From positions 579,501 through 643,500 of the forward strand of contig NZ_JALJWR010000001.1 in the NCBI RefSeq assembly GCF_024169315.1: DNA of 64,000 nucleotides, read 5' to 3'. Both the position numbers and the translations under genes were made by a program. Position 1 is the first letter of the stretch. Each line of letters begins with the position of its first letter. The notes under the pieces were generated by a model. It was not told the DNA's origin. It saw only the letters and a program-made list of their open reading frames with translations, and did not search any database. This stretch comes from Pseudomonas migulae (lineage in GTDB: Bacteria > Pseudomonadota > Gammaproteobacteria > Pseudomonadales > Pseudomonadaceae). Positions 17,915 to 28,649 of the stretch are shown one piece after another.

Positions 17915-18886
17915 ATGGAAACCCCACTTTCCAATTCCGGAAACCCCGCGCCAAAAACGGTGCAACGGGCACCGTTGGCCCTCAGCGGGCTGGATTTCAA
18001 ACTGCTCAAAGTATTCAAGGCCGTGGTCGAGGCGGGCGGTTTCAGTGCGGCGCAGAACGAGCTGAATGTGGGGCTGGCCGCCATCAGCAAACAGATCTCC
18101 GACCTCGAGATTCGCATCGGCATGCGCCTGTGCACCCGAGGCCGCGAGGGCTTTCATCTGACCGAAGAAGGCCGTCTGGTGTATCAGGCGTCGATTGATC
18201 TGTTTGCCTCGGTCGACAACTTTCGTGATCGGCTTAGTTCAGCGCAAAATGAACTTATCGGCGACCTTGGCGTAGGCGTTATTGATAATACTATTTCCGA
18301 CGCTAATTCACCGTTAGTTGCAGCGCTTAAACGAATAAACGAGACATCACCGAAAGTAAGGTTTCAACTTCAGGCGTCGCAACTGGATGAAGTGGAAAGA
18401 GGCGTCGTAGAGGGGCGGTTAGTGGCCGGTATCGTGCCGGTTTATCAGAAACGTGAAGAGTTCGATTATTACGCGCTGTATGAAGAACGCTCGGAGGTTT
18501 ACTGCGCGGTTGGTCACCCGTTGTTTGCGGTTCCGGAAGCGGAAATCGACAGCGACGTGCTCAAGAATTACGAGTGCATCAACCACCGCTACGCGATCCA
18601 CCGCGACAAACTGAATTTTGCCCGGTACGACAGCTTTTCGGCCTCGGCCACCCAAGTGGAAGCCGTAGCGCTGCTGATCAAGACCGGGCGTTTCGTGGGT
18701 TTTCTACCGCAGCACTACGCCGCTTCGATGGTCGCCCAGGGGCAATTGCGCGCGGTGCGGCCCGACCTGATTCACATCAGCACGCCGTTCAATCTGATCC
18801 TGCGGCACAACACCGTGCGCAGTCCGCTGGTCAAGGCGTTCGCCCAGGCATTGGGGGTTGATTTGAAGGCCCCGGTTCAAGGCTGA
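17915..18886 (+). CDS. LysR-family transcriptional regulator
   Basis: 323 residues with an N-terminal winged helix-turn-helix at about residues 28-85 (VVEAGGFSAAQNELN, then the recognition stretch AAISKQISDLE). An effector-binding periplasmic-protein-like domain follows. It is divergent from the lyase/ABC/deacetylase operon, so it most likely controls that operon in response to its substrate. A GAGG lies about 12 bases before the ATG. The 3' end overlaps the convergent GNAT gene by 56 bases. Confidence 0.92.
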   Translation: METPLSNSGNPAPKTVQRAPLALSGLDFKLLKVFKAVVEAGGFSAAQNELNVGLAAISKQISDLEIRIGMRLCTRGREGFHLTEEGRLVYQASIDLFASVDNFRDRLSSAQNELIGDLGVGVIDNTISDANSPLVAALKRINETSPKVRFQLQASQLDEVERGVVEGRLVAGIVPVYQKREEFDYYALYEERSEVYCAVGHPLFAVPEAEIDSDVLKNYECINHRYAIHRDKLNFARYDSFSASATQVEAVALLIKTGRFVGFLPQHYAASMVAQGQLRAVRPDLIHISTPFNLILRHNTVRSPLVKAFAQALGVDLKAPVQG

Positions 18887-19391
18887 AACGCATCGCACAA
18901 CGGCGCTCACCGGGTAAACCGTGGGCGACTTCGTCGTTTAATACCCGCGTTAATCGCGGGCCTGTTTCAGCAGGGCTCAATGTTGCGAAACCCATGCGCC
19001 GGTAAAACAGTTCATTCCAGGGCAAGTCGCGAAACGTGGTCAAAGTCAGACCGGCGAGTTCTTGTCCGTGAGCGTATGAAACTGCGGCTAACAGCAACTT
19101 TCGACCGATGCCCCGGCCCTGAAAAGGCTGGCTGACGGACAGTTCCTGAATATGCAGTTGGTTGTCGATTTCCACCGCGCTGAGAAACCCCGCAAGTGCA
19201 CCTTGCGCCGATTGCGCCACCCAAACCTGCCCGGTCTCGATTGCCTGTCGATGGTGTTCGGCATCGGGCACAGGGCTGTCGGCCAGCCAGGCCAATGAAG
19301 GGTCGTCGCGAAACCGTTCTGCTGCGCAACGTTCGATGTCGGGGAGGAAAGGGGCGTCGGTAACCACGGCGCCGCGCACAATAATCGTCAT
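18831..19391 (-). CDS. GNAT family N-acetyltransferase
   Basis: 186 residues. The acetyl-CoA pyrophosphate-binding motif is QPFQGRGIGRKLL (Q-x2-G-x-G/A) at about residues 88-100, preceded by the strand IQELSV. NELFYRRMGF near residue 127 is the usual conserved end of the fold. It probably acetylates a small amine. The acceptor is unknown. It converges on the LysR gene with a 56-base overlap of coding ends. Confidence 0.88.
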   Translation of the reverse strand: MTIIVRGAVVTDAPFLPDIERCAAERFRDDPSLAWLADSPVPDAEHHRQAIETGQVWVAQSAQGALAGFLSAVEIDNQLHIQELSVSQPFQGRGIGRKLLLAAVSYAHGQELAGLTLTTFRDLPWNELFYRRMGFATLSPAETGPRLTRVLNDEVAHGLPGERRCAMRFSLEPGPSNQPPMPGRTP

Positions 19392-19403
19392 GTTTCTGTC
19401 ACG

Positions 19404-19477
19404 TGCAGGAGCAGCCGAAGGCTGCGATCTTTTGATTCAAGGGCAAAAGATCGCAGCCTTCGGCAGCTCCTACAAGG
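19404..19477. repeat. Long palindrome, second REP-like family (copy 2)
   Basis: Same family as 4531-4614: arms of about 30 bases containing GCCGAAGGCTGCGATCTTTT and complement. It sits just after the ugd stop and can act as the end of the arn operon transcript. Confidence 0.85.
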
Positions 19478-19495
19478 GTTGTGTGTGCTGGGGGA

Positions 19496-20875
19496 TCAGG
19501 CTACATCCGAAGCCGCCGGCCATTGCTGATACGGAATCGGCAGCTTGCGCGAGTCGCCGCGCCCCATCGGGTAGTACATGAACCCGTTGCGCGCCAGACG
19601 ATCGGCATCGTACAGGTTGCGTCCGTCGAAGATCACCGGGGCTTTGAGACGCTGTTGGATCAGGTTGAAATCCGGCGCCTTGAACTGTTGCCACTCGGTG
19701 CAGATGATCAACGCATCGGCACCGGCCAGCACCGATTCCGGGGTGCCCATGAGCATCAGTTTGGCTTCGTCGGGGTACAAATGCTGGGTTTCCTGCATCG
19801 CTTCCGGATCGAACGCGCGCACACTGGCGCCGGCGGCCCACAGTGATTCAAGCAGCACCCGGCTCGGTGCGTCGCGCATGTCATCGGTGTTGGGTTTGAA
19901 CGCCAGGCCCCACACGGCGAAGGTTTTACCGCGCAGATCGCCCTTGTAGAACGCGTTGATGCGCTCGAACAATTTGTGTTTCTGCCGCTGGTTGATCGCT
20001 TCCACCGCTTGCAGCAGGTCACTGGAACAATGCGCTTCTTCGGCGCTGTGGATCAGGGCGCGCATGTCTTTGGGGAAACACGAACCGCCGTAACCGCAAC
20101 CGGGGTAGATGAAGTGGTAGCCGATGCGCGAATCCGCGCCGATGCCCAGGCGCACCGATTCGATGTCGGCGCCCAGGTGTTCGGCCAGTTCGGCGATCTG
20201 GTTGATGAAGCTGATCTTGGTCGCCAGCATGCAGTTGGCGGCGTACTTGGTCAGTTCGGCACTGCGCAGGTCCATGAACATGATCCGGTCATGGTTGCGG
20301 TTGAACGGCGCATAGAGATCGCGCATCACGTCGCGCACGTCATCGCTTTCGCAGCCGATGACGATACGGTCCGGGCGCCGGCAATCGGCCACGGCCGAGC
20401 CTTCTTTCAAAAACTCCGGGTTGGAGACGATCTCGAACTGCAACAACCGCCCGACCTTGATCAGGCACTTGTCGATGTGCGCGCGCAAGGTATCGCCGGT
20501 GCCCACGGGAACGGTGGATTTCTCCACCAGAATCACCGGGTGTTCGCGATGGCGGGCCACCGCTTCGCCCACCGACAACACGTAGCGCAAGTCCGCCGAG
20601 CCATCGTCCCGGGACGGGGTACCTACCGCGATGAACAGCACCTGGCCGTGTTGCACCGCGAATTTTTCATCGGTGGTGAACTGCAGTCGCTTGGCTTCGA
20701 GGCTTTCACGCACCAGACTGGCGAGCCCCGGTTCGAAAATGCTCACGTGGCCCTGTTGTAGCAACTCGACTTTTTTCTCGTCGATGTCCATGCAGACCAC
20801 GTCGTGGCCGACTTCAGCCAGCACAGCGGCCTGCACCAGGCCCACGTAACCGCTACCAAATACACTGATTTTCAT
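19496..20875 (-). CDS. ugd: UDP-glucose 6-dehydrogenase
   Basis: NAD-dependent oxidation of UDP-glucose to UDP-glucuronate, the first precursor for L-Ara4N. It has 459 residues. The N-terminal GSGYVGLV Rossmann turn is at residue 7, [10 protein letters not shown] lies mid-N-domain, and the nucleophilic cysteine is in [27 protein letters not shown] follows. It is the last gene of the arn operon, its ATG overlapping the arnF stop by four bases. So the pathway carries its own precursor enzyme, as in several Pseudomonas genomes. Confidence 0.95.
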   Translation of the reverse strand: MKISVFGSGYVGLVQAAVLAEVGHDVVCMDIDEKKVELLQQGHVSIFEPGLASLVRESLEAKRLQFTTDEKFAVQHGQVLFIAVGTPSRDDGSADLRYVLSVGEAVARHREHPVILVEKSTVPVGTGDTLRAHIDKCLIKVGRLLQFEIVSNPEFLKEGSAVADCRRPDRIVIGCESDDVRDVMRDLYAPFNRNHDRIMFMDLRSAELTKYAANCMLATKISFINQIAELAEHLGADIESVRLGIGADSRIGYHFIYPGCGYGGSCFPKDMRALIHSAEEAHCSSDLLQAVEAINQRQKHKLFERINAFYKGDLRGKTFAVWGLAFKPNTDDMRDAPSRVLLESLWAAGASVRAFDPEAMQETQHLYPDEAKLMLMGTPESVLAGADALIICTEWQQFKAPDFNLIQQRLKAPVIFDGRNLYDADRLARNGFMYYPMGRGDSRKLPIPYQQWPAASDVA

Positions 20876-21273
20876 AGGTCACTCCTGAGGTTGGACGCAT
20901 GAGCAGGTCGAGAGTTGATGGTGATGACGCCGAGGATGACCAGGGTCACCCCGAGGCTTTTGGAAGGACTGAAATCTTCGTTGAACATCGGCAGCGCGGC
21001 GGCGAGCAGGTACACCAGCGCGTAGCTGATGCTCAACAGCGAATAAGCCCGGCCCAGCGGCACATCGCGCAGGGCGGCGAGCCAACTGAACATCGACAGG
21101 GTGTAGGCGAGGATGGCGGTCAGCACCACGACCACGGCGGTCGGATCAATCGGGGCGGTCAGCCAGTGTTCGGGGGACGGCAGGCGCGTCATGCTCCAGC
21201 GCATGCCCAGTTGCGCGGCGCTTCCCAGCAGCACGCTGCCGAGGGCGAAGGTCAGGCCACGGCGCAGGCTCAT
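20872..21273 (-). CDS. arnF: 4-amino-4-deoxy-L-arabinose-phosphoundecaprenol flippase subunit ArnF
   Basis: 133 residues, four hydrophobic helices, an EmrE/SMR-type small protein. With ArnE it is thought to flip undecaprenyl-phosphate-L-Ara4N to the periplasmic face. [20 protein letters not shown] is the typical helix-3 stretch. Start overlaps arnE stop and its own stop overlaps ugd (four bases each), which places it unambiguously in the operon. Confidence 0.92.
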   Translation of the reverse strand: MSLRRGLTFALGSVLLGSAAQLGMRWSMTRLPSPEHWLTAPIDPTAVVVVLTAILAYTLSMFSWLAALRDVPLGRAYSLLSISYALVYLLAAALPMFNEDFSPSKSLGVTLVILGVITINSRPAHASNLRSDL

Positions 21274-21614
21274 GTGTGCAGTCCCAGCAACATCACGCCG
21301 CCCATCACCAGCGCCACGCCCAGCCAGTGACGGCGGTCGATGGTTTCGAGGAAGACGAAGCGGGCGATCAGGGTGATCAGCACGAAATTCAGGCTCAACA
21401 TCGGGTAGGCGACGCCGACTTCAAGGCGCTGCAACACCAGCAGCCACACCAGCAAGCCCGCGCCCAACGCAGCGATTGCCAGCCACAACCATGGCGAGCG
21501 CAGTTTTGCGCCCCAGCCTGACGGCTGGACGCGCCAGTTCTCCACGGCGTATTTCTGGGCGATCTGGCCCAGGCAGGTGAGCAGGCAGGCGGCCAACACC
21601 AGCAACAGGCTCAT
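21270..21614 (-). CDS. arnE: 4-amino-4-deoxy-L-arabinose-phosphoundecaprenol flippase subunit ArnE
   Basis: 114 residues with four membrane helices of the SMR type. [16 protein letters not shown] is the conserved third-helix stretch and [10 protein letters not shown] the fourth. Partner of ArnF for moving the lipid-linked sugar across the inner membrane. The ATG overlaps the arnT stop by four bases. Confidence 0.92.
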   Translation of the reverse strand: MSLLLVLAACLLTCLGQIAQKYAVENWRVQPSGWGAKLRSPWLWLAIAALGAGLLVWLLVLQRLEVGVAYPMLSLNFVLITLIARFVFLETIDRRHWLGVALVMGGVMLLGLHT

Positions 21615-23260
21615 GACCCACCCTGAGGAAAAATCAGGATCACAAGGTTGCCTTGTTCATAGCGTTTGCCATCCTTGGGCAGGCGTTCGATTTCACGCAG
21701 CTCGTCCTCCCCTTTGACCCGCATCAGCACGCCCACCGAACCGTTCCGGCGGGCGTCGCGCATCCACTGCTGCACGTGATCGGGGTCGACGCGCTGCGGC
21801 GCGCCGTCAGGATAAGCGAGGCCATATTTCAGTTCGCCTATCGTGTTGTACAACGCCACGTCCGGGCGTTTCAGGCGCCAGGCCAGGGCCGAAGCGGCGC
21901 CCAGATCATTGCTGAGCAGCGTTTCGGTCTGGCCAAGTTCCTGTGCATGTTCAAGGACGAACTGGTCGGGCATCTTGTTCGCCACCACCGCCTCGGGCAT
22001 CGCCGCCGGCAGGACGCCGATCAGCAGCAGGCTGCCAAAGGCCGGCGCCGCCCAGCATTGCAGCGGCCGGAACGCTTGCAACAGGTTGGCCATGATCCAG
22101 CCGATCAGGCCGATGAACACCAGCACCAGGCTATGCAGTTCGTGGTCGTACAGCGGTTTTTTCAGTTGCAGGTAGACCAGGGCGAGCAGGGTGGTCAGGC
22201 CCAGAAGCAGGTTAAGCAAGCCATTGAGGCCCAGCGCCCGACCTTGCTCCAGCCGCAAGCGATCGGCCAGCGCATGGCCCAGCAACAACGCCAGAGGCAG
22301 CAGGCACGGCAGGATGTAGGTCGGCAATTTGCCGTTGCTGAGGCTGAAAAACAGCAGTGGCATCAGCATCCATAGCAGCAGAAAGCCGATGTTGGCCTGA
22401 CGACGTGATTGCCACGCCTGCTTCAATGCCGACGGCAATAACGCGGCCCACGGCAGACTGAACGCCACCAGCAACGGCAGATAGAACCACCACGGCGCGT
22501 CATGCTGCGCATCGTCACCGGCGAAACGGCGTATGTGTTCGTGCCAGAAGAAGAACCGCCAGTAATCGGGCTCCCGCGCGTGCACCGCCAAGGCCCAGGG
22601 CAGGCTCACGGCGATGGCCACGGCAATCGCCACCGGGCCGTAAATCAGCAACTCGCGCCAGCGTTTTTGCCAGATCACCCAGGGCAGGGCGATCAGCACC
22701 GGCAACAGCCAGGCCAGAAATCCCTTGGTCATGAACCCCATGCCACACGCCAGGCCCAGCAACGCCCAAGCGATCAGGCGTTGGCCACGGCTGACGCTGT
22801 CCAGCGCAAACCACAGAGCCACCAGACTCAGGTTGACCCAAAAGGTGAATTGCGGATCGAGGTTGGCGTAACCCGCTTGCCCGGCCACCACGGTAAAACT
22901 CATGTACAGCAGCGCGCAGGCAAAACTCTTGCGCGGCTCGTTCCAGAGCCGGCGGGAGATCAAGTAACACAGCATCACGCTGAGCCCGGTGCTGAGTGCC
23001 GAAGCGAACCGCACGCCGAACAGATTGTCTCCAAACACCGCCTGACCGAGGGCGATCATCCAGTAACCGGCCGCCGGTTTTTCGAAGTAGCGCAGGCCCA
23101 TGAAATGCGGCGATACCCAGTCGCCGCTCAAGAGCATGCCCTGGCTGATTTGCGCGTAACGGGTTTCGTCCGGAATCCACAAACCGTGGCTGCCCATCGG
23201 CAGCAGATAGGCCACCAGACAAAAGCCAAGCAATAACGGCAATGCCCAGCGTTGGCTCAT
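21611..23260 (-). CDS. arnT: Undecaprenyl phosphate-alpha-L-Ara4N transferase
   Basis: 549 residues. An integral inner-membrane glycosyltransferase with about 12 hydrophobic segments and a periplasmic C-terminal domain. It moves L-Ara4N from the undecaprenyl carrier to lipid A phosphate, lowering negative charge and giving resistance to polymyxins and cationic peptides. The first periplasmic loop contains [12 protein letters not shown] with the acidic residue needed for activity, and HEHIRRF is another conserved loop motif. Start overlaps arnD stop (ATGA). Confidence 0.95.
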   Translation of the reverse strand: MSQRWALPLLLGFCLVAYLLPMGSHGLWIPDETRYAQISQGMLLSGDWVSPHFMGLRYFEKPAAGYWMIALGQAVFGDNLFGVRFASALSTGLSVMLCYLISRRLWNEPRKSFACALLYMSFTVVAGQAGYANLDPQFTFWVNLSLVALWFALDSVSRGQRLIAWALLGLACGMGFMTKGFLAWLLPVLIALPWVIWQKRWRELLIYGPVAIAVAIAVSLPWALAVHAREPDYWRFFFWHEHIRRFAGDDAQHDAPWWFYLPLLVAFSLPWAALLPSALKQAWQSRRQANIGFLLLWMLMPLLFFSLSNGKLPTYILPCLLPLALLLGHALADRLRLEQGRALGLNGLLNLLLGLTTLLALVYLQLKKPLYDHELHSLVLVFIGLIGWIMANLLQAFRPLQCWAAPAFGSLLLIGVLPAAMPEAVVANKMPDQFVLEHAQELGQTETLLSNDLGAASALAWRLKRPDVALYNTIGELKYGLAYPDGAPQRVDPDHVQQWMRDARRNGSVGVLMRVKGEDELREIERLPKDGKRYEQGNLVILIFPQGGS

Positions 23261-24141
23261 ACGCCTTGCACTCCCAGCCAGCCTTCACGACCGTCGAGCG
23301 TTCCGCGCACCACCCGGCCACTGGGCAAGGCGTCCAGTGTTTCGGGCAGCAAATCGCCCAAGGGCTGAAAACGAATATCGCGCTGACGCGCATCGGCCAG
23401 CAGTTGACGGAAATCGTCGGCCATCAGAATCCCTTCCACTTCCGCGTGGACCGTGTAGACGTTGAGGTTTTGCGGGGTGAACCGGTCAAGGATGAACGTG
23501 TTGAAATCCTTGGCCGCGACGGTCGGGCCGACCACTTCATCGAAGGTGGGCAGGTCCACCGGGACCTGTGGCGCGCCCAGATCGCCATCGGCCAAAGTCG
23601 GTCGGAACAGACTGCGGCCACGACAATCGCTGTTGTAGCGAAAACCGAATCGCTGCTTGGCTTCGATCACACGCTCGTCCGCCCGCCAACCGGCGGCCGC
23701 CGAGCAGTCGATTTTCTGTCCGAGGATGTCGCTCAGCGTGTCCACGCCCTGACGAATCTGCTCGATCAGTTGCGCGTCGCTCCAGCGCCCGGCGTTGGCC
23801 TGCCAGCCATGGTGATCCCAGGCGTGCAGGCCGACTTCATGCCCGGCCGCCCGGGTTTGCCGCATCAAATGCCCGAGATCACGACCAATCGGCTTGCCCG
23901 GCCACGCGGTGCCGGCCAGCAGAATGTCCCAGCCGTACAGGCTGGCCGCGTTGGAGCGCAGCATCTTCCAGAGAAACTGCGGGCGGATCAGGCGCCACAG
24001 GTGCCGCCCCATGTTGTCCGGCCCGACGCTGAAGAAAAACGTGGCTTTGACCTGGGCTTCATCGAGCATTTCCAGCAGCCGTGGCACGCCCTCGCGGGTG
24101 CCACGGTAAGTGTCGACATCAATCCTGAGACCCGCGTGCAT
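23257..24141 (-). CDS. arnD: 4-deoxy-4-formamido-L-arabinose-phosphoundecaprenol deformylase
   Basis: 294 residues of the NodB barrel. It removes the formyl group from undecaprenyl-linked L-Ara4[11 protein letters not shown] carries the metal-binding aspartates and LHAWDHHGW the histidines. A TTG directly precedes the ATG at 24141, and the ATG is used because it overlaps the arnA stop (TGATG). Standard position between arnA and arnT. Confidence 0.94.
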   Translation of the reverse strand: MHAGLRIDVDTYRGTREGVPRLLEMLDEAQVKATFFFSVGPDNMGRHLWRLIRPQFLWKMLRSNAASLYGWDILLAGTAWPGKPIGRDLGHLMRQTRAAGHEVGLHAWDHHGWQANAGRWSDAQLIEQIRQGVDTLSDILGQKIDCSAAAGWRADERVIEAKQRFGFRYNSDCRGRSLFRPTLADGDLGAPQVPVDLPTFDEVVGPTVAAKDFNTFILDRFTPQNLNVYTVHAEVEGILMADDFRQLLADARQRDIRFQPLGDLLPETLDALPSGRVVRGTLDGREGWLGVQGV

Positions 24142-26132
24142 CAAGCGTTGTCCGCGATTTCGAGCATGGCTTCACGCAAGAAGAAATCCAGCGTGTTGCC
24201 GATGGTTTCACTCATCTCCACGGTCGGCGTCCAGTCCAGCAATCGCTTGGCGTTGTCGATGCTCGGTTTGCGGTGGGATACGTCCTGATAACCCGCACCG
24301 TAGAACGCCTTGCTTTCGACCTCGCGGAACCCGGCGAACGGCGGGAAGTTGTGGCGCAGCGGGTGCGCTTCGAACTGACGCAGCAGCTCCTCGCCCAACT
24401 GGCGGATGCTGGCTTCGTTGTCCGGGTTGCCGATGTTGATGATCTGGCCATCGCAGGCGTCGTTGCGGTTGTCGATGATTCGCGCCAGCGCTTCCACGCC
24501 ATCGGCAATGTCGGTGAAGCAGCGTTTTTGCTCACCGCCATCGAACAGGCGAATCGGCGTGCCTTCCACCAGATTGAGGATCAGTTGCGTGATCGCCCGG
24601 GAGCTGCCGATGCGTGCCGAATCCAGACGGTCCAGGCGCGGGCCCATCCAGTTGAAGGGGCGGAACAGGGTGAACTTCAGGCCTTTCTGGCCGTAAGCCC
24701 AGATCACCCGGTCGAGCAGTTGCTTGGAGGTCGAGTAGATCCAGCGTTGCTTGTTGATCGGCCCGACCACGAGGTTGGACGTGTCCTCGTCGAATTTGTC
24801 GTCCTGGCACATGCCATAGACTTCCGAGGTCGACGGGAAGATCACCCGTTTGTTGTATTTGACGCAGTAGCGAACCAGTTTCAGGTTCTCTTCGAAATCC
24901 AGTTCGAACACGCGCAGGGGGTTGCGGGTGTACTCGATGGGCGTGGCGATCGCCACCAGCGGCAGGATCACGTCGCATTTCTTGATGTGGTATTCGATCC
25001 ATTCGGAGTGGATGCTGATGTCGCCTTCGACGAAATGGAAATGCGGATGGCTGCGCAAACGTTCGATGGCGTCCGAGCCAATGTCCAGGCCGTACACCTC
25101 GTATCGGTCGTCACGCAGCAGGCGCTCGGACAAGTGATTGCCGATGAAGCCGTTGACGCCGAGGATCAGCACGCGGGTGCGGCGTTGCGTGCGTGCGGAT
25201 TCGGCACCGCGCAGTACGGAACCGTCGACCAGACCGAGCTCACCGGCCAGTTGCGGGCCGCTCAGGTACAAGCCGTTGTCGTTGCGCTGACCGGCGCTGA
25301 TCACCAGCGAATCTTCGCCGCAGGCAATGCGCAGCGGATCGACGCTGATAACCCGGCCCGGTGCCTGGCCGTCGTTGCCCTTGACGACTTCGGCGCGCCA
25401 GACAATCAGCTTGTGTTCGCCCACGGCGCAGAACGCGCCGGGGTAGGGCTGGGTCACTGCGCGCACCAGGTTGAACAGTTCTTCAGCCGGTTTTTGCCAG
25501 ATCAGCTTGCCGTCGGCGGGTGTGCGGCGACCGAATGTCGTGGCTTGGGACTCGTCCTGCGGCGTTTCACTGACCTTGCCAGCCAACAACGCTGGCAAGG
25601 TGTCACGCAACAGGTCGGTCGCGGCCACCCGTAGTTTGCCGTGTAGGCTCAGAGCGGTGTCGCTGCGCTCGATTCCAACCTTTTTCTGGACAAGGATCGC
25701 ACCGGCATCGGCGCGCTTGACCATGCGGTGCAGGGTCACGCCGGTTTCGCTTTCGCCGTTGACCAGCACCCAATTGGCCGGCGCCCGCCCGCGATAGCGC
25801 GGCAGCAACGAGCCGTGGAGGTTGAACGCGCCTTTGCGGGCTGTGGCCAGCAGCGGCTCGCTCAGCAGATGGCGGTAGTAGAACGAGAACAGGTAATCGG
25901 GGTTGAGCTGGCTGATGCGTTCGATCCACAGCGGATGGTTGACGTCTTCCGGGGCGTGCACCGGGATGCCCCGGCGCGCGCACAGTTGTGCAACGGAGGC
26001 GTAGAACGCGTTCTCCTTGGGATCATCGGCGTGGGTGAACACGGCCGCAATCTCGTAGCCGCTGTCGAGCAGGGTTTCGATGCCGGCACAGCCAATATCG
26101 TGATAGGCGAAAACAACCGCTTTTGCGCTCAT
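24141..26132 (-). CDS. arnA: Bifunctional UDP-L-Ara4N formyltransferase / UDP-glucuronate decarboxylase
   Basis: 663 residues with two domains. The N-terminal 300 residues formylate UDP-L-Ara4N ([16 protein letters not shown] motif, catalytic His). The C-terminal domain from about residue 315 oxidatively decarboxylates UDP-glucuronate ([17 protein letters not shown] site; YSTSK with the Tyr-Lys pair). Both are full length. Together they make the UDP-4-keto and then the N-formyl sugar precursors used by ArnB and ArnC. Overlaps arnC by four bases at its start. Confidence 0.96.
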   Translation of the reverse strand: MSAKAVVFAYHDIGCAGIETLLDSGYEIAAVFTHADDPKENAFYASVAQLCARRGIPVHAPEDVNHPLWIERISQLNPDYLFSFYYRHLLSEPLLATARKGAFNLHGSLLPRYRGRAPANWVLVNGESETGVTLHRMVKRADAGAILVQKKVGIERSDTALSLHGKLRVAATDLLRDTLPALLAGKVSETPQDESQATTFGRRTPADGKLIWQKPAEELFNLVRAVTQPYPGAFCAVGEHKLIVWRAEVVKGNDGQAPGRVISVDPLRIACGEDSLVISAGQRNDNGLYLSGPQLAGELGLVDGSVLRGAESARTQRRTRVLILGVNGFIGNHLSERLLRDDRYEVYGLDIGSDAIERLRSHPHFHFVEGDISIHSEWIEYHIKKCDVILPLVAIATPIEYTRNPLRVFELDFEENLKLVRYCVKYNKRVIFPSTSEVYGMCQDDKFDEDTSNLVVGPINKQRWIYSTSKQLLDRVIWAYGQKGLKFTLFRPFNWMGPRLDRLDSARIGSSRAITQLILNLVEGTPIRLFDGGEQKRCFTDIADGVEALARIIDNRNDACDGQIINIGNPDNEASIRQLGEELLRQFEAHPLRHNFPPFAGFREVESKAFYGAGYQDVSHRKPSIDNAKRLLDWTPTVEMSETIGNTLDFFLREAMLEIADNA

Positions 26133-27148
26133 GAGAGAACCTGATCTGAAGAAATGGAAGTGAGGCCGTCAACGGTGACCATGGGTACGGGTGTGGCGGG
26201 CTGGCTGCGCAGGACTTTTTCGATAAAAAACCGCGGGCGCGCCCGGACATCGCTGTACATCCGCCCCAGGTATTCGCCCAGCAGGCCCATGCCGATGAAC
26301 TGGCCGCCGGTGAACACGAACAGCACGGCGAACAGCACGAACATCCCGTCACCGGCCCAACTGGCGCCGAACACCAGCCGCAGGACGATCAGCGCGACAG
26401 CGAACGCGACGCCAAGCCCGGCCATGGCGAAGCCGACGATGCTCAACAAGCGCAGCGGCGTGGTGGTCATGCAGGTGATCAGGTCGAACATCAGGTTGAC
26501 CAGGCGCATCGGGCTGTACTTCGATTCGCCGTGTTCGCGTTCGGCGTGGGTCACCAGGATTTCGGTGGTGTGCCGGGCGAAACCGTTGGCGAGGATCGGG
26601 ATGAAGGTGCTGCGTTCGCGGCAGGCGAGCATCGCGTCGACAATGGATCGGCGGTAAGCGCGGAGCATGCAGCCGTAATCGCTCATGGCCACGCCGGTGG
26701 AGCGTTGCACGGCGAGGTTGATCAGCTTCGACGGCCAACGGCGCAGGACTGAATCCTGACGGTTGTTGCGCACGGTAGCGACCACGTCATAGCCAAGCTC
26801 AGCCTGGGCCACCAGGCGTGGAATCTCTTCGGGCGGGTTCTGCAGATCGGCGTCGAGGGTGATGACAACATCGCCCTTGCACTGCTCGAAACCGGCCATG
26901 ATTGCCGCGTGCTGGCCGTAATTGCGATTGAGAATGACCGCCACCACCGGGCTGCATTCGCGACTGGCGGCCTCTTCGAGGATCTGCGCGGAATGGTCGC
27001 GACTGCCGTCATCGACCAACACGATTTCGTAGTCATGGTGCAATTGCTGGCACGCCGCTTCGGTGCGCCTGAGCAACTCGGGCAGGCTGTCTTGCTCGTT
27101 GTAGACCGGGATGACGATCGACACGCAGCGGATCGGATAAGGTTTCAC
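26129..27148 (-). CDS. arnC: Undecaprenyl-phosphate 4-deoxy-4-formamido-L-arabinose transferase
   Basis: 339 residues. A family-2 glycosyltransferase ([40 protein letters not shown]) followed by two C-terminal membrane helices. It loads the formylated sugar on undecaprenyl phosphate. The start codon is GTG at 27148, overlapping the arnB stop by four bases (GTGA). Confidence 0.95.
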   Translation of the reverse strand: MKPYPIRCVSIVIPVYNEQDSLPELLRRTEAACQQLHHDYEIVLVDDGSRDHSAQILEEAASRECSPVVAVILNRNYGQHAAIMAGFEQCKGDVVITLDADLQNPPEEIPRLVAQAELGYDVVATVRNNRQDSVLRRWPSKLINLAVQRSTGVAMSDYGCMLRAYRRSIVDAMLACRERSTFIPILANGFARHTTEILVTHAEREHGESKYSPMRLVNLMFDLITCMTTTPLRLLSIVGFAMAGLGVAFAVALIVLRLVFGASWAGDGMFVLFAVLFVFTGGQFIGMGLLGEYLGRMYSDVRARPRFFIEKVLRSQPATPVPMVTVDGLTSISSDQVLS

Positions 27149-28293
27149 AGGCGTGCGTCCAGTGTGAGTTCAATGGCGCTGACGACACGGTCGACGTCAT
27201 CGTTGCTCATGTCGGGGAACAACGGGATCGAGCACAGGCGTGCCGAGTTCCATTCCGTGTTGGGCAGGTAGATGTTGGGGAAGCGCTGGCGGTAGTACGT
27301 GTGCAGGTGGGTGGCGATGAAGTGGATGCCGGTGCCGATGTTCTGCGCCTGCAGGGCTTTCATGAACGCTTCACGGTCGAGCCCGCAGCGCTCGACGTCG
27401 ATGCGCAGGATGAACAGGTGCCAGGCATGCTGTTGCGGGTAAAGCGGAATGGCCAGCGGTTGAACCGGCGAGCCTTCCAGACGCTGTAAATAGCTTCTGG
27501 CCAGCGCCGTACGCTTGGCGTTGATCTCATCCAGGCGTTCCAGTTGCGCCAGGGCGATGGCGGCATTGATGTCGGCCAGGTTGTATTTGAAACCCGGCTC
27601 GATCACCTGGGCCTGGGGTTTGCGGCCGTGGGTCATGCGGTCGTAGGCATCCACACCGAGGCCATGAAACTTGAGCATGCGCACCCGGTTGGCGAGCGTT
27701 TCATCGCCACTGACGAACATCGCGCCCTCGGCGCAGGTCATGTTCTTGATCGCGTGAAACGAGAAAATCGCCGTGCCTTCGGCGCCGACGTGGCGGTTTT
27801 TGTAGCGGGTGCCTGCCGCATGGGCGGCGTCTTCGATCACCGGGATGCCGTGATTGTGGGCTAGCGCGTAGAGCGGATCGAGATCGAACGCCGCGCCGGC
27901 GTAATGCACCGGAATAATTGCCCGGGTGCGCGGGGTGATGGCCGCTTCGATGTGCTCGATGCTGCTCATCAACGTGTCGCGGTCGACGTCGACAAACACC
28001 GGCGTCGCGCCCAGCAAACAGATCATGTTGGCGGTGGAGACCCAGGTCTGGGACGGCGTGATGACTTCGTCGCCCGGACCGATGCCCAAGGCCAGTAACG
28101 TGACATGCATGGCGCCGGTGGCCGAGGACAGTGCCACGGCATGGCGGCATCCAACATAGTTGGCGAAGTGTTCTTCGAGTTGCTGGTTTTTCGGCCCGGT
28201 AGTGATCCAGCCGGAGCGCAATACTTGCTCTACGGCGGCTATTTCTTCATCGCCGATACTGGGGCGGGAGAATGGGAGAAAAGCCTCACTCAT
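27145..28293 (-). CDS. arnB: UDP-4-amino-4-deoxy-L-arabinose aminotransferase
   Basis: 382 residues of the DegT/DnrJ/EryC1 PLP family. It transfers an amino group from glutamate to UDP-4-keto-arabinose. The PLP lysine is in [12 protein letters not shown], the aspartate in VIEDAAHA. The frame is open upstream, but the ATG at 28293 has a GAGG seven bases before it and starts the conserved [12 protein letters not shown]. First gene of the eight-gene operon. Confidence 0.95.
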   Translation of the reverse strand: MSEAFLPFSRPSIGDEEIAAVEQVLRSGWITTGPKNQQLEEHFANYVGCRHAVALSSATGAMHVTLLALGIGPGDEVITPSQTWVSTANMICLLGATPVFVDVDRDTLMSSIEHIEAAITPRTRAIIPVHYAGAAFDLDPLYALAHNHGIPVIEDAAHAAGTRYKNRHVGAEGTAIFSFHAIKNMTCAEGAMFVSGDETLANRVRMLKFHGLGVDAYDRMTHGRKPQAQVIEPGFKYNLADINAAIALAQLERLDEINAKRTALARSYLQRLEGSPVQPLAIPLYPQQHAWHLFILRIDVERCGLDREAFMKALQAQNIGTGIHFIATHLHTYYRQRFPNIYLPNTEWNSARLCSIPLFPDMSNDDVDRVVSAIELTLDARL

Positions 28294-28649
28294 GGAAAAC
28301 CTCGGGGCGTAGGCCGTCCTTCGGCAAGAGTGCCGAAATAAACGGGATTTCAACGGTTTAGTGACCTGTCGGGCACGAGCCTTATTTGACTTTTGCCGCC
28401 ATGGACGGCAGGTTGGGAGCCCATCGAGGCTCACCGGGTAGAGATGAGGTTAGGCCGGTTTTTGTCAAAGGAACATCAAAACCCGGTGGTGGGATCGTTT
28501 ATCTCAACGTTATTAAGCCAATGTTCAGACTTCTGCCGTTCATCGCACTCTTTAGTAGAAACGTCCTACGGAAGTGTCCCGCTTTATATAAAGAATGTTT
28601 CAATCCTTAGTTGTTTTATTGATCTGTTTCCACTCAAGGCCGTTTTGTT
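28294..28649. other. Intergenic region between arnB and a lone recombinase
   Basis: A 356-base region, AT-richer than its surroundings, that must hold the arn promoter and the start signals of the recombinase gene. A short plus-strand frame (28386-28610) has no recognisable protein and is not called. A hairpin CGGCA-N4-TGCCG lies in the likely arn leader (28320-28335). Confidence 0.6.
28339..28355 (-). promoter_or_regulatory. Candidate two-hexamer activator box upstream of arnB
   Basis: Read on the minus strand: CGTTGA-N5-CGTTTA, two direct hexamers with a five-base spacer, 46 bases before the arnB ATG. The spacing is that of PhoP/PmrA-type response-regulator boxes, and the second hexamer is one base off the enterobacterial PhoP half-site (T/G)GTTTA. 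arn operons are known PhoP/PmrA targets. Suggestive only. Confidence 0.3.

Noticed and set aside
17705..18157. Minus-strand 150-codon frame between lyase and LysR
   Set aside because: Overlaps the LysR DNA-binding domain antisense; no family resemblance.
24273..25634. Long plus-strand open frame of 453 codons antisense to arnA
   Set aside because: Composition artefact of a GC-rich gene read backwards; arnA on the other strand is certain.
28386..28610. Short plus-strand frame upstream of the recombinase
   Set aside because: No ribosome site or recognisable protein; probably promoter region.
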